From: an uncultured Pelagibacteraceae bacterium
GTDB lineage: Bacteria > Pseudomonadota > Alphaproteobacteria > Pelagibacterales > Pelagibacteraceae
Direction of reading: 5' to 3'
NCBI GenBank assembly: GCA_902555185.1
Contig: CACDSA010000001.1
Location: 47,313 to 111,312, forward strand
DNA length: 64,000 nucleotides
Shown here: positions 17,678-26,331 of the stretch, in pieces
Layout of the letters: each line of letters opens with the position of its first letter
Position numbering within the stretch: the first letter of the stretch is position 1
Notes under the pieces: generated by a model
Seen by the model: only the letters and a program-made list of their open reading frames with translations
Database searches by the model: none
What the model was told of the DNA's origin: nothing
Translations under genes and position numbers: made by a program

Positions 17678-17798
17678 AGCAACTCCTTTCATTTCTACCG
17701 ACTTTGCAACCCTTTATAGGTCCGGCATGTCGAATGCCGAGTCTTTTTTCCCATGACATATGGGTAAGTAAACTTTAATATAAGGTTTATATTTGTCA

Positions 17799-17954
17799 AT
17801 GGATAATAAGCTTTTAGGAGTAATCATTATAGGTTTTGGTCTATTAGTTCTTTTCAGCGAACAAGAATACTCGTGGGTTATATCAGCCATTGGAGTGGGG
17901 ATAGGTTCGGGATTTCTAATACGAAAAAATGAAAAAAATGATATAGACAAATAA
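17799..17954 (+). CDS. 51-aa single-TM hypothetical protein (not in ORF track)
   Basis: Manual translation MDNKLLGVIIIGFGLLVLFSEQEYSWVISAIGVGIGSGFLIRKNEKNDIDK; stops 2 nt before the next CDS. Confidence 0.5.
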   Translation: MDNKLLGVIIIGFGLLVLFSEQEYSWVISAIGVGIGSGFLIRKNEKNDIDK

Positions 17955-17956
17955 AG

Positions 17957-18535
17957 ATGTCAAAAAAAATTTTTATTGTTTACGGCCATCATGACATAAA
18001 AAAATCATTTAATGCTTCAGTAAGAGATACTTTTATCGAAGAAGCAAAAAAATTAGGTTATCAAATTGATTTAATTAATTTACATGAGGAAAAACCGATC
18101 CCTTTTTTTGATGGTTCTGGCCCTAATAATCAAATTCTAGATTATAGAAAAAGACTAGAAGCTAGTGATGTATTATTTATGATTTCACCTTGTTATAATT
18201 TGAGAGCAACTGCAATTTTAGAAAATTGGATTGATTTAACTTTAGCTCCTAAATGGTTTTTCTCTTTTAAAAGACTTGTTGGCAATTGGGGTTACCCTGT
18301 TGCAGGTGCGATGAAAGGTAGAAAAGCTATAATGTCGATGTCTTACGGTGGAAATTGGTTTTCAATTCAAACCTGGTTTCAAAATATTCCATTTAGAAGA
18401 ATTAAAGCAGGAGTTTTAAAGCTTGGTGGAATGGAAACAACCTACATAAGATTTTATGAGGTTTTACCAGGTATGAAACAGGAAAAATTTAATTTACATA
18501 TGGAAAAAGTAAGAAAACTAGTGCGAAATTTATAA
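17957..18535 (+). CDS. NAD(P)H dehydrogenase (quinone)/flavodoxin-fold family
   Basis: IFIVYGHHDIKKSFNASVRDTF..., SPCYNLRATAILENWID. Confidence 0.8.
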   Translation: MSKKIFIVYGHHDIKKSFNASVRDTFIEEAKKLGYQIDLINLHEEKPIPFFDGSGPNNQILDYRKRLEASDVLFMISPCYNLRATAILENWIDLTLAPKWFFSFKRLVGNWGYPVAGAMKGRKAIMSMSYGGNWFSIQTWFQNIPFRRIKAGVLKLGGMETTYIRFYEVLPGMKQEKFNLHMEKVRKLVRNL

Positions 18536-18573
18536 TAATTTAAATTTCAATTTAAAAAGTATATAAGGCAGTT

Positions 18574-19020
18574 ATGGAAAGTTTTAAAAATTGGATGACT
18601 GAAGCAGCTAATATCATGTTTGATGATAGTAAAAACGACTTAAGAAGCTTGCCAAAGTCTGTAAGGCTTCAAATTTTAATTGTTTTATCTTTTGTTTGGT
18701 CCACTGTGTTTAGCCTCTATGTATTTAGTGTAACCTCTTTTATTTTTGGTTGGGCTGGAGTAGTCATGGCGCATATTGGATTAATTATAGCAGTTTACTT
18801 AACATTCAAATTTTTTCATAAAAAACAAGAGCAACCAGTCAGTGTTTTTCAATCCGGTAATTATAACCCTGCAAAAATATTTGCAGTCTTTTTTATTGTT
18901 TTTTTTATCTTTATTTTTACTAAAGGAATAGATGTTCTAACGAGGACTAATAGTTACGAAACCCCATACTCTGGACCTGAAACGACTACTGAGGAAAGAA
19001 TCAAAAGATTTGTAAAATAG
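18574..19020 (+). CDS. Hypothetical membrane protein
   Basis: Three hydrophobic segments; clean ORF between oriented genes. Confidence 0.6.
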   Translation: MESFKNWMTEAANIMFDDSKNDLRSLPKSVRLQILIVLSFVWSTVFSLYVFSVTSFIFGWAGVVMAHIGLIIAVYLTFKFFHKKQEQPVSVFQSGNYNPAKIFAVFFIVFFIFIFTKGIDVLTRTNSYETPYSGPETTTEERIKRFVK

Positions 19021-19044
19021 AGATTCCAATACTAAAATTAATTA

Positions 19045-19881
19045 ATGAAATTATTAAGAGTTGGTGAGTTAGGAAGTGAAATTGTTGCTGCCATAGACAG
19101 TAATAATATCATCAGGGATTTATCAGGTCACATTAAAGATTTAAATCCTCAGACAATTAATGAAGAAACATTAACTAAATTAAAAAGAATAAAATTATCT
19201 GAACTGAAGGAAATTAACTCAAATATTAGAATTGGAGCTTGCATTTCAAATCCTGTAGATTTTTTGGCAATAGGTTTAAATTACAAAGCACATGCAGAAG
19301 GCACCAAATCAAAATTACCAACTGAACCAATTGTTTTTAATAAAAGCTCTGGATGTATTCAGGGTCCTAATGATCAAATAGTAAAACCTAAATCTGCTGG
19401 TAAAATGGATTACGAGGTTGAAGTTGGAATGATTATTGGTCGAGAAGGTAAATATATTAAAGAAGAAAATGCTCAAGATTACGTATTTGGCTATTGTATC
19501 GTCAATGACATATCTGAAAGATCTTGGCAAAAAGAAAGAGGTGGTCAATGGATCAAGGGTAAATCTATAGCAGGACCAACAGGGCCTTACCTTGTGACAA
19601 AAGATGAGATAAAAAACTTAAATAATATTAATTTAGCTTTAGATGTAAATGGCAACAGAAGACAAACTGGAAATACAGAAAGAATGATTTTTAATTTCAA
19701 TTTTTTAATTTCTCACTTAAGTCAATTTATGACTTTATATCCTGGCACAATTATCACTACCGGGACACCTGCGGGCACGGCAATGGAAATGGAAAAACCT
19801 GAATTTTTAAAGGCAGGTGACAAACTTCACTTAAAAGTAGATGGACTAGGTGAACAATTTCATGAAATAATAGAGGAATAA
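19045..19881 (+). CDS. Fumarylacetoacetate hydrolase family protein
   Basis: IGLNYKAHAEG, MDYEVEVGMIIGREGKYI, GTIITTGTPAGTAM. Confidence 0.9.
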   Translation: MKLLRVGELGSEIVAAIDSNNIIRDLSGHIKDLNPQTINEETLTKLKRIKLSELKEINSNIRIGACISNPVDFLAIGLNYKAHAEGTKSKLPTEPIVFNKSSGCIQGPNDQIVKPKSAGKMDYEVEVGMIIGREGKYIKEENAQDYVFGYCIVNDISERSWQKERGGQWIKGKSIAGPTGPYLVTKDEIKNLNNINLALDVNGNRRQTGNTERMIFNFNFLISHLSQFMTLYPGTIITTGTPAGTAMEMEKPEFLKAGDKLHLKVDGLGEQFHEIIEE

Positions 19882-19883
19882 TT

Positions 19884-19994
19884 ATGTCAAAAAGATATTC
19901 GGGTAAAAGTCAAAAAGATAGAAGCTTTATGAAAAAAGCAAAGTTATCTTTAAAAGAAAAGAGAAAGCTTAAAAGAGAGAGAAAAAATAAATAA
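19884..19994 (+). CDS. 36-aa Lys/Arg-rich small protein (not in ORF track)
   Basis: Manual translation MSKRYSGKSQKDRSFMKKAKLSLKEKRKLKRERKNK; its TAA overlaps the next ATG (TAATG). Confidence 0.5.
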   Translation: MSKRYSGKSQKDRSFMKKAKLSLKEKRKLKRERKNK

Positions 19995-20620
19995 TGTGTG
20001 GAAGATATAGCATTCGAAAACCAGTTACTAAAACCGCCGATTTGGTAAAAACAAACATCAAGGTTGAGGATACAGATAATTATAATGCACACCCAACCCA
20101 AAAGTTACCTGTAATAAAATCCTATTCAAATGGTAAGGCTCTTGAGCTTTATGAGTGGGGATTAGTACCGAGTTGGTCTAAAAAATTAGACAAATTTTCT
20201 CCTCTTATCAATGCAAGAAGAGAAACCCTTATGGAAAAGGTTACTTTTAAGAATCTTATCCAGACTTCAAGATGTATTATTCCAGCTGATGGGTATTATG
20301 AATGGAAAAGAGAAAATAAAACAAAAACTCCCTATTATTTTTCAAAAGAGAATGATGAATTGATGTTTTTTGCTGGGATATATCAGAATGACCAATTTTG
20401 TATAATTACAAGAGAAGCAACTGAAAAAATTAGTACCATTCATCACAGAGAACCAATGATTATTAATCAAAGCCAGATAAATAATTATTTGAACATTAAA
20501 AAAGATGCTATGGAAATATTAAACTCTATAAAACCACCCAATTTAAAGTTTCATGAAATTTTAAAAGATGTTAATAATCCAGTAAATAATGACCCTGCTT
20601 TAATTAAACCTTTGAACTAA
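19994..20620 (+). CDS. SRAP domain protein (YedK/HMCES-like abasic-site DNA-protein crosslinker)
   Basis: MCGRYSI (Cys2), NARRET, CIIPADGYYEWKR, HHREPMI. Confidence 0.92.
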   Translation: MCGRYSIRKPVTKTADLVKTNIKVEDTDNYNAHPTQKLPVIKSYSNGKALELYEWGLVPSWSKKLDKFSPLINARRETLMEKVTFKNLIQTSRCIIPADGYYEWKRENKTKTPYYFSKENDELMFFAGIYQNDQFCIITREATEKISTIHHREPMIINQSQINNYLNIKKDAMEILNSIKPPNLKFHEILKDVNNPVNNDPALIKPLN

Positions 20621-21430
20621 ATGAATTTATCTATCTCACCGGGAAAAAATAATGTTGGAGCTTACATCAACGACATTAATTTAAAATCCCTAAATCAAGA
20701 TCAGGCAATAGAAATAAAAAAGATTTTAAACAAGTATGGAGTTATATTTATAAAAGAACAAAATCTTGATCCTGAAACCTATCAAAATTTTGCAAAGAAT
20801 ATAGGTCAACCCGTAGTATATCCAAGACTTAAAGGTTTAGATGAAAAATTTCCATTTATAAATGTAATTGAGAGAAAGCCTGATGATAAAAATTTAAGTT
20901 TCGGTTCTAGCTGGCTTCATCAGGATACAAGTTATTTAGCTAACGATAGACCTAGATATACAATGTTAATGGGTATTGAAATACCAGTTGGCCAAGGCAA
21001 TACTATATTCTCATCTGGCTTTAATGCTTATGATAAATTACCAAACGACATTAAAGAAAAAATTAAAGACGCTACTGGAGTTTTTTCATCGGCAGGTCCT
21101 ATAGCAGTAACAAGACTTGAACGAGAAAAAGAAATGGGAATAAAATCTTCAGAAAGTATGGAAGCCGAACATCCGATAGTTATTACTGTAGATGGAAAGA
21201 AAACTCTTTATATATCTCCAGGACATTTAATAAAGATTAAAAATGTAAAGGAAGACGAAGCTGAATATTTAAAAAATTATTTAATAGATCACGTAAATAA
21301 AGAAGACTTTATATTTTCATATGAGTGGACGAAAGGCGATATCTGTCTTTGGGATAATTTAAGTATTCTGCATATGGCTAGTGAAATAAAGAACTGCAGA
21401 AGAGTTATGCATAGAATAACAATTAAATAA
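20621..21430 (+). CDS. TauD/TfdA-family alpha-ketoglutarate-dependent dioxygenase
   Basis: SSWLHQDTSYL (HxD), GDICLWDNLSILHMA. Confidence 0.85.
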   Translation: MNLSISPGKNNVGAYINDINLKSLNQDQAIEIKKILNKYGVIFIKEQNLDPETYQNFAKNIGQPVVYPRLKGLDEKFPFINVIERKPDDKNLSFGSSWLHQDTSYLANDRPRYTMLMGIEIPVGQGNTIFSSGFNAYDKLPNDIKEKIKDATGVFSSAGPIAVTRLEREKEMGIKSSESMEAEHPIVITVDGKKTLYISPGHLIKIKNVKEDEAEYLKNYLIDHVNKEDFIFSYEWTKGDICLWDNLSILHMASEIKNCRRVMHRITIK

Positions 21431-22474
21431 TTATTTTTTTAAAACCGTAAGGTGTCCCATTTTTCTTTTATCTTTAATTGATTTTTTCCCGTAATCATAA
21501 AAAAATTCATTTTTATTAAATGTTTTGGATCTATAAGTTTCGATGTCTTTTCCCAAGACATTAAACATTTCAGCGTTAGAAATTTTTTCAACTTTTTTTA
21601 CACCAAGATTACACACAGCTGCAACATGTCCAGAAAATTGGCTTATGGAAAACGCATTTATTGTTAAGTGACCTGAATTATGGACTCTTGGAGCAATTTC
21701 ATTGACTAACAAATTATCGTCTTGATCAATGAAATATTCAACACACATCGTGCCAACATAATCTAATTTTTCTGAAATAAGTTTTGCATTTCTCTGTGCT
21801 TTAATAAAAATTTCTTTATTTATATCTGCAGGAATTTTTGAATGATTTAAGATTTGGTCTTTATGAATATTTTCTATAGGCTCATAAATATAAATTTCAC
21901 CATTTAAATATCTTGTTATTACAACTGATATCTCTTTTTTTAAATTTACCTTTTTTTCTAAAATATAATCAGCAGTAAAACACCAATTTTTTTTTACATC
22001 ATCAAGAGAGTTTAAAACATATTGTCCATGTCCATCGTAACCAAGTGTATTTGATTTTAAAATTCCGGGTAATAAGTTTTTATTCTTCTCGACATCTCCG
22101 GTCTGTTTGATAAAGGCCCAGTCTGTAGTTTTAATACCTAAATCATTGATGAAAGTTTTTTCTAATTTTCTGTTTTGAATTATTCTATTTATTTCAGGTT
22201 TAGGTAAGACTTTTTTTTCTTTGTCGATCTCATTTAAAATATTTATTGGAATGTTTTCAAACTCATAAGTAATAATATCGACTTTGCTTACAAACTCTTT
22301 TATCTTTTCTTTGTTGTCGTATTGTGAGTAGATAAATTCACCCGAATAATTTTGAGCAGGTCCATTTTCATCATCTGATATTACTACAGTTTTAATATTA
22401 AGTTTTTTTGCAGCCTGACAAAGTAATGATCCAAGTTGACCTGAACCAATGATCCCTAAGGTGCTTATTGTCAT
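21431..22474 (-). CDS. purK: 5-(carboxyamino)imidazole ribonucleotide synthase
   Basis: LGIIGSGQLGSLLCQAA, LVNEIAPRVHNSGHLTINA. Confidence 0.95.
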   Translation of the reverse strand: MTISTLGIIGSGQLGSLLCQAAKKLNIKTVVISDDENGPAQNYSGEFIYSQYDNKEKIKEFVSKVDIITYEFENIPINILNEIDKEKKVLPKPEINRIIQNRKLEKTFINDLGIKTTDWAFIKQTGDVEKNKNLLPGILKSNTLGYDGHGQYVLNSLDDVKKNWCFTADYILEKKVNLKKEISVVITRYLNGEIYIYEPIENIHKDQILNHSKIPADINKEIFIKAQRNAKLISEKLDYVGTMCVEYFIDQDDNLLVNEIAPRVHNSGHLTINAFSISQFSGHVAAVCNLGVKKVEKISNAEMFNVLGKDIETYRSKTFNKNEFFYDYGKKSIKDKRKMGHLTVLKK

Positions 22475-22478
22475 CGAA

Positions 22479-22964
22479 TTATGGTTTTTTTTTAATGGAT
22501 TTGGTTTGTAAACGTTTCCACTTTTCTAAATTTGATTTAATTTTTTCATCAAAATTTCCAATTATCGAGGCAGCAAGTAACCCCGCATTCATAGATCCAT
22601 TAATTGCCATTGTGGCCACGGGACAACCACGTGGCATTTGTACTATTGATAACAAACTATCTAAACCCTTAAGTTTTTTTGTTTCTATCGGGACTCCTAT
22701 TACCGGTAAGGAAGATAAAGATGCCACCATGCCAGGCAAATGTGCTGAGCCCCCTGCTCCAGCTACAATAACACCAAAACCGTTTTTTGAGGCTGATTCT
22801 GCAAATTCAAACATTCTTTTTGGTGTTCTGTGCGCACTAACTATTGAAATTTGATATTTAATTTTGAGAGTCTTTAAAATTTTAGCGCATTCTTTCATTA
22901 TGGAATGATCCGATTGAGATCCCATAATAATTGCTACTTTATTATTCAGTTTATTACGCTTCAC
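22479..22964 (-). CDS. purE: 5-(carboxyamino)imidazole ribonucleotide mutase
   Basis: VAIIMGSQSDHSIM, SAHRTPKRM, AGAGGSAHLPGMVAS. Confidence 0.96.
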   Translation of the reverse strand: MKRNKLNNKVAIIMGSQSDHSIMKECAKILKTLKIKYQISIVSAHRTPKRMFEFAESASKNGFGVIVAGAGGSAHLPGMVASLSSLPVIGVPIETKKLKGLDSLLSIVQMPRGCPVATMAINGSMNAGLLAASIIGNFDEKIKSNLEKWKRLQTKSIKKKP

Positions 22965-23040
22965 AGATTAATTTAACAATTATTGATATAAAAACAATGG
23001 CCTAATTAGATTAAGCCACTGATTTATTTAGGAGGAAAGA

Positions 23041-23163
23041 TTATGCTCGAACTCTAAAATTTAGAAATTTTGCACTATTTTGTAGTTCGAAGAGAGAGAT
23101 TTTTTTGAATTTCTTATTAATATTAGTTTTTAACTTGTTTTTTTTTAGTTGTTTAATTCTCAT
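23041..23163 (-). CDS. 40-aa basic small ORF (not in ORF track)
   Basis: Manual translation MRIKQLKKNKLKTNINKKFKKISLFELQNSAKFLNFRVRA; upstream AAAAGGAATT could be an SD. Confidence 0.35.
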   Translation of the reverse strand: MRIKQLKKNKLKTNINKKFKKISLFELQNSAKFLNFRVRA

Positions 23164-23275
23164 AATTCCTTTTAGTTTATTTTTAACTCTATGAGTATTG
23201 CTGAATTTGCAAACTTGAGTTGAGTATATTTTATAACGAAAATTTAGGCAGATATTAGGCGTTTCTTAGCCAAAT

Positions 23276-23668
23276 TTAAATTTTTGCAAAAAAATCTTTG
23301 GAAAGTTTTTTTATTGACCCACTTCGATCTACCACTGCTAGTTCCACTTCTGCACTGACAAGAACTTCCCCACCTCTTTTAACCTCTTGAAGCAAGTTTA
23401 ATCTAACGTTAGTTTTTTTTAAAACAGCTGTTTCAACGCTTAAATTGTCTTCAAAAACTGCTGATTTTAGATATTTAATGTTGCATTCCCTTACGACAAA
23501 CATTACATCGTGCTCGTTCATAAGTTGAGTTAAAGAAAGACCAAATTTTTCGTGTATTAACTCCGTTCTAGCTCTCTCGATATACTGAAGATATCTAGAG
23601 TAAAATACTCGACCAAAGTCAATGTCTTCAACAAAAACTTTCAATTCATAAATGTGGCTTTTAGACAT
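23276..23668 (-). CDS. ybgC: Acyl-CoA thioester hydrolase, YbgC family
   Basis: VFVEDIDFGRVFYSRYLQYIERARTE; start chosen at MSKSHIYELKV rather than the longest ORF start. Confidence 0.85.
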   Translation of the reverse strand: MSKSHIYELKVFVEDIDFGRVFYSRYLQYIERARTELIHEKFGLSLTQLMNEHDVMFVVRECNIKYLKSAVFEDNLSVETAVLKKTNVRLNLLQEVKRGGEVLVSAEVELAVVDRSGSIKKLSKDFFAKI

Positions 23669-23776
23669 AATTTCAATCATAAAGCTAAATTTTATCTTAT
23701 TCAATAAAGTTTCAATTTCTTTTTTCGGTCCAAATTATGCCAAGCAAAACACAGACTCTCTCTTTAAATTTAAATC

Positions 23777-23980
23777 ATGAAAATATTATCTACTTTTATA
23801 TTGTTGCTTATGTTGACCAATTGTGCTGGAAGTAACATGGCCAAAGTAAAATTTGGTAAAAGATGCACAGCTGCCGATGAAAATGGTTTAAAAGAAAGCT
23901 CGTATGTTTGGGTCATTTCAAAAGAAGCACTTAAATCATTTGATAAGAGAATAAATAAATCTAATTGTTCAGATATTTAA
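23777..23980 (+). CDS. Small lipoprotein
   Basis: Signal peptide with lipobox LTNCAG. Confidence 0.65.
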   Translation: MKILSTFILLLMLTNCAGSNMAKVKFGKRCTAADENGLKESSYVWVISKEALKSFDKRINKSNCSDI

Positions 23981-23997
23981 TTTCCTTTTAAATTTAA

Positions 23998-25101
23998 TTG
24001 TCTGTGCTAATAAGGGGTATGCGAATACCCCTTATTCTGTGTACATTATTTTCATTAAGTATTAGTTTAAATGCTATGGAAAAAAAACCTTATCATCATA
24101 TTTATAAAGACGGAAAATTATATGCTTTTAGAAACCTTGAGGGAGGTCCTAAAAGGGATCCTAATTTTAAATGGGATTGGAAAGTTTTTAGGGAGGAAAA
24201 AAAGAAACTTAAAATTGATTATCCACCTGAACATGTAATTGATAAAAAAATAGTTTTAAAAAATCTTGAAAAACATAATTCCGACTCATATGTAATGTGG
24301 CTTGATCACGCGAGCTTTATAATTAAACTCGGAAACACTACAATTATTACTGATCCAGTTTTCGAAAAGAATTATGGGCCTATGATATTTGGGCCCAAGA
24401 AATACATAGAATCTCCTTTAACTCTTAAAGAACTTCCGAAAATAGATTTATTTTTGCTGACACACAATCATTATGATCACATGAGTATTCGTACAATAAA
24501 AAACTTTCCTTATAAGAATACTAAAGTTCTTGTGCCTCTCAAGCTTGGGAAATATTTCACAAAAAATGGATATAAAAAAGATACTGTTAAAGAAATGGAT
24601 TGGTTTGATAAAATTAAGATTAATGATGAAGTCACAGTAACAATGCTTCCAAGTCAACATTGGTCCAAACGATGGATCTGGGGAGATGGAAATACAAATA
24701 GATCACTTTGGGGGAGTTTTTTAATTGAATATAAAGATAAAAAAATCTTTTTTGCTTGTGATACTGGACCAGCACCATTTTACAAGGAATTAGGAAAAAA
24801 ATTTGGTCCTATTGATTTGGGTTTTGGAAATTTGGGTGCTTATAATTTCTATCCACTGGTTCCGGTTAAGGATAAATCTACAGCTCACGCAAATCCTGAA
24901 GAGCTTTTATCTTTAATGAAAGATTTAGAAGTAAAAAAAGTTATAGGAATGCATTGGGGAACAGCAATATTAAGTTTGGAGCCAATCTGGGAACCACCCG
25001 TAAGGTTTAAAGAAAATGCTGAAAAGTTCGGATATCAAAAAGACGAAGCTATTTTATTCAAAATTGGTGAGATTAAAAAATTAAAAGACCTTATCAACTA
25101 A
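23998..25101 (+). CDS. MBL-fold metallohydrolase (NAPE-PLD/UlaG-like)
   Basis: MWLDHASFIIKLGNTTIITDPVF, LLTHNHYDHMS, GMHWGTA; exact start uncertain. Confidence 0.82.
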   Translation: MSVLIRGMRIPLILCTLFSLSISLNAMEKKPYHHIYKDGKLYAFRNLEGGPKRDPNFKWDWKVFREEKKKLKIDYPPEHVIDKKIVLKNLEKHNSDSYVMWLDHASFIIKLGNTTIITDPVFEKNYGPMIFGPKKYIESPLTLKELPKIDLFLLTHNHYDHMSIRTIKNFPYKNTKVLVPLKLGKYFTKNGYKKDTVKEMDWFDKIKINDEVTVTMLPSQHWSKRWIWGDGNTNRSLWGSFLIEYKDKKIFFACDTGPAPFYKELGKKFGPIDLGFGNLGAYNFYPLVPVKDKSTAHANPEELLSLMKDLEVKKVIGMHWGTAILSLEPIWEPPVRFKENAEKFGYQKDEAILFKIGEIKKLKDLIN

Positions 25102-26305
25102 CTTTTTTTTTATTTCTTTCTTTATCAAGCAATTTAGTAAGCGAGTCCACCATAAGATCTGAAGCTCTAAATATTTCTGTTGGTTTAAATTCATAGGAGT
25201 TATGTTTTTCTGGATTTGATTTATCTTCAATTATAATCCCTTCGTCAGGTGAATTATTTTTGATGTATATTAAAATTAACCAATCATCCTCTACCGTATC
25301 ATCCCATTTTATAAATATTTCACCAGTCTCAAATCTTCGATCAACTACCCTCATAATACTCAAATATTTTGGAATATATCTTTTATTTATTTGAAAGCAT
25401 AAACTATGAGCAGATCTATAAAAGCTTTCTAAAGCATACTCAATTTTTTCTCGTTCCTGATTGTAAATTCTCTCTTTTTCTAATAAAGTTTCCTTATTAT
25501 CTGTATCTTCAATTTTAATTCCTAGTTGAGCAACTCTTTCTCTGATTGCTTCATTAACTTTTTGTTCTCTTAAAGATCTATATTTTTCTTTAATTATTTC
25601 TATGCGCTGTTGAACTTCTTTGTAGGACTCTCTTTGTTGGCTTAGTACATATTTCTCCAAATTTTTTATTTCTAAAGCTTCTCTTTTTCTAAATTGCTCT
25701 ATCTTTTTTTCTAAAGCAATTTGTTCTAAAAATTTTCTCTGCTTCTCTGCTCGCTCTTTTCTAAGTTCGGCTTGCTCCAATCTTATAAATTTCTGCAATT
25801 CTATCTTTCTCTCGCGGCCTAATTTTTCTTCCTCTCTAAGTTCAAGTGCTTTAGCTTTAATTGCAAGCTCTTCTTGTTGTTTGAAACGTTTTTGCGCTTC
25901 TAATTTCTCCCTCTGCATTGCTTGAATTTTAATCTTTTTTTGTTTTTCTCTTTCCTCTTGAATAACTTTTTTTATATTTGAAACTCGATTAGAAATACCT
26001 TGAAAGAATTTCTGCAGAGATTTATCTAGATTAAAATTAAATCTGAGCATTGATCTCAATTTATCGCTTAAACTTAAAATTCCTGATACAACCGCTCTTG
26101 TTTTTTGGATTTTTTTATATTTGAATTTAGACGGAATAAATTTTTTTTTTCGTGACTTAGTTTTTCTTGCCTTTTTTTTAAGAATTCTTTTTATTTTTGA
26201 TTTTCTTTTGGTAATTTTTTTTCGTCTTTTAGCACTTTTTTTCGATTTGAATTTTTTTGATTTTATTGACTTAATTTTTTTAAGTTTTTTTTTTTTTCTT
26301 TTCAT
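25094..26305 (-). CDS. Lys/Arg-rich coiled-coil hypothetical protein
   Basis: N-terminus MKRKKKKLKKIKSIKSKKFKSKKSAKRRKKITKRKSKIKRILKKKARKTKSRKKK, then long Glu/Lys/Gln coiled coil and a globular C-terminus. Confidence 0.7.
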   Translation of the reverse strand: MKRKKKKLKKIKSIKSKKFKSKKSAKRRKKITKRKSKIKRILKKKARKTKSRKKKFIPSKFKYKKIQKTRAVVSGILSLSDKLRSMLRFNFNLDKSLQKFFQGISNRVSNIKKVIQEEREKQKKIKIQAMQREKLEAQKRFKQQEELAIKAKALELREEEKLGRERKIELQKFIRLEQAELRKERAEKQRKFLEQIALEKKIEQFRKREALEIKNLEKYVLSQQRESYKEVQQRIEIIKEKYRSLREQKVNEAIRERVAQLGIKIEDTDNKETLLEKERIYNQEREKIEYALESFYRSAHSLCFQINKRYIPKYLSIMRVVDRRFETGEIFIKWDDTVEDDWLILIYIKNNSPDEGIIIEDKSNPEKHNSYEFKPTEIFRASDLMVDSLTKLLDKERNKKKVS

Positions 26306-26329
26306 ACTGTTATTTTATTTAATAACAGT
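26306..26329. repeat. Perfect inverted repeat ACTGTTATT-TTATTT-AATAACAGT
   Basis: 9-bp perfect arms, 6-nt spacer, fills almost the whole gap between the cfa stop and the next start codon. Confidence 0.8.
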
Positions 26330-26331
26330 TT

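Noticed and set aside
17714-17950. 78-aa minus-strand ORF
   Set aside because: Antisense to a more plausible 51-aa plus-strand membrane ORF; composition looks like a reverse-strand artefact.
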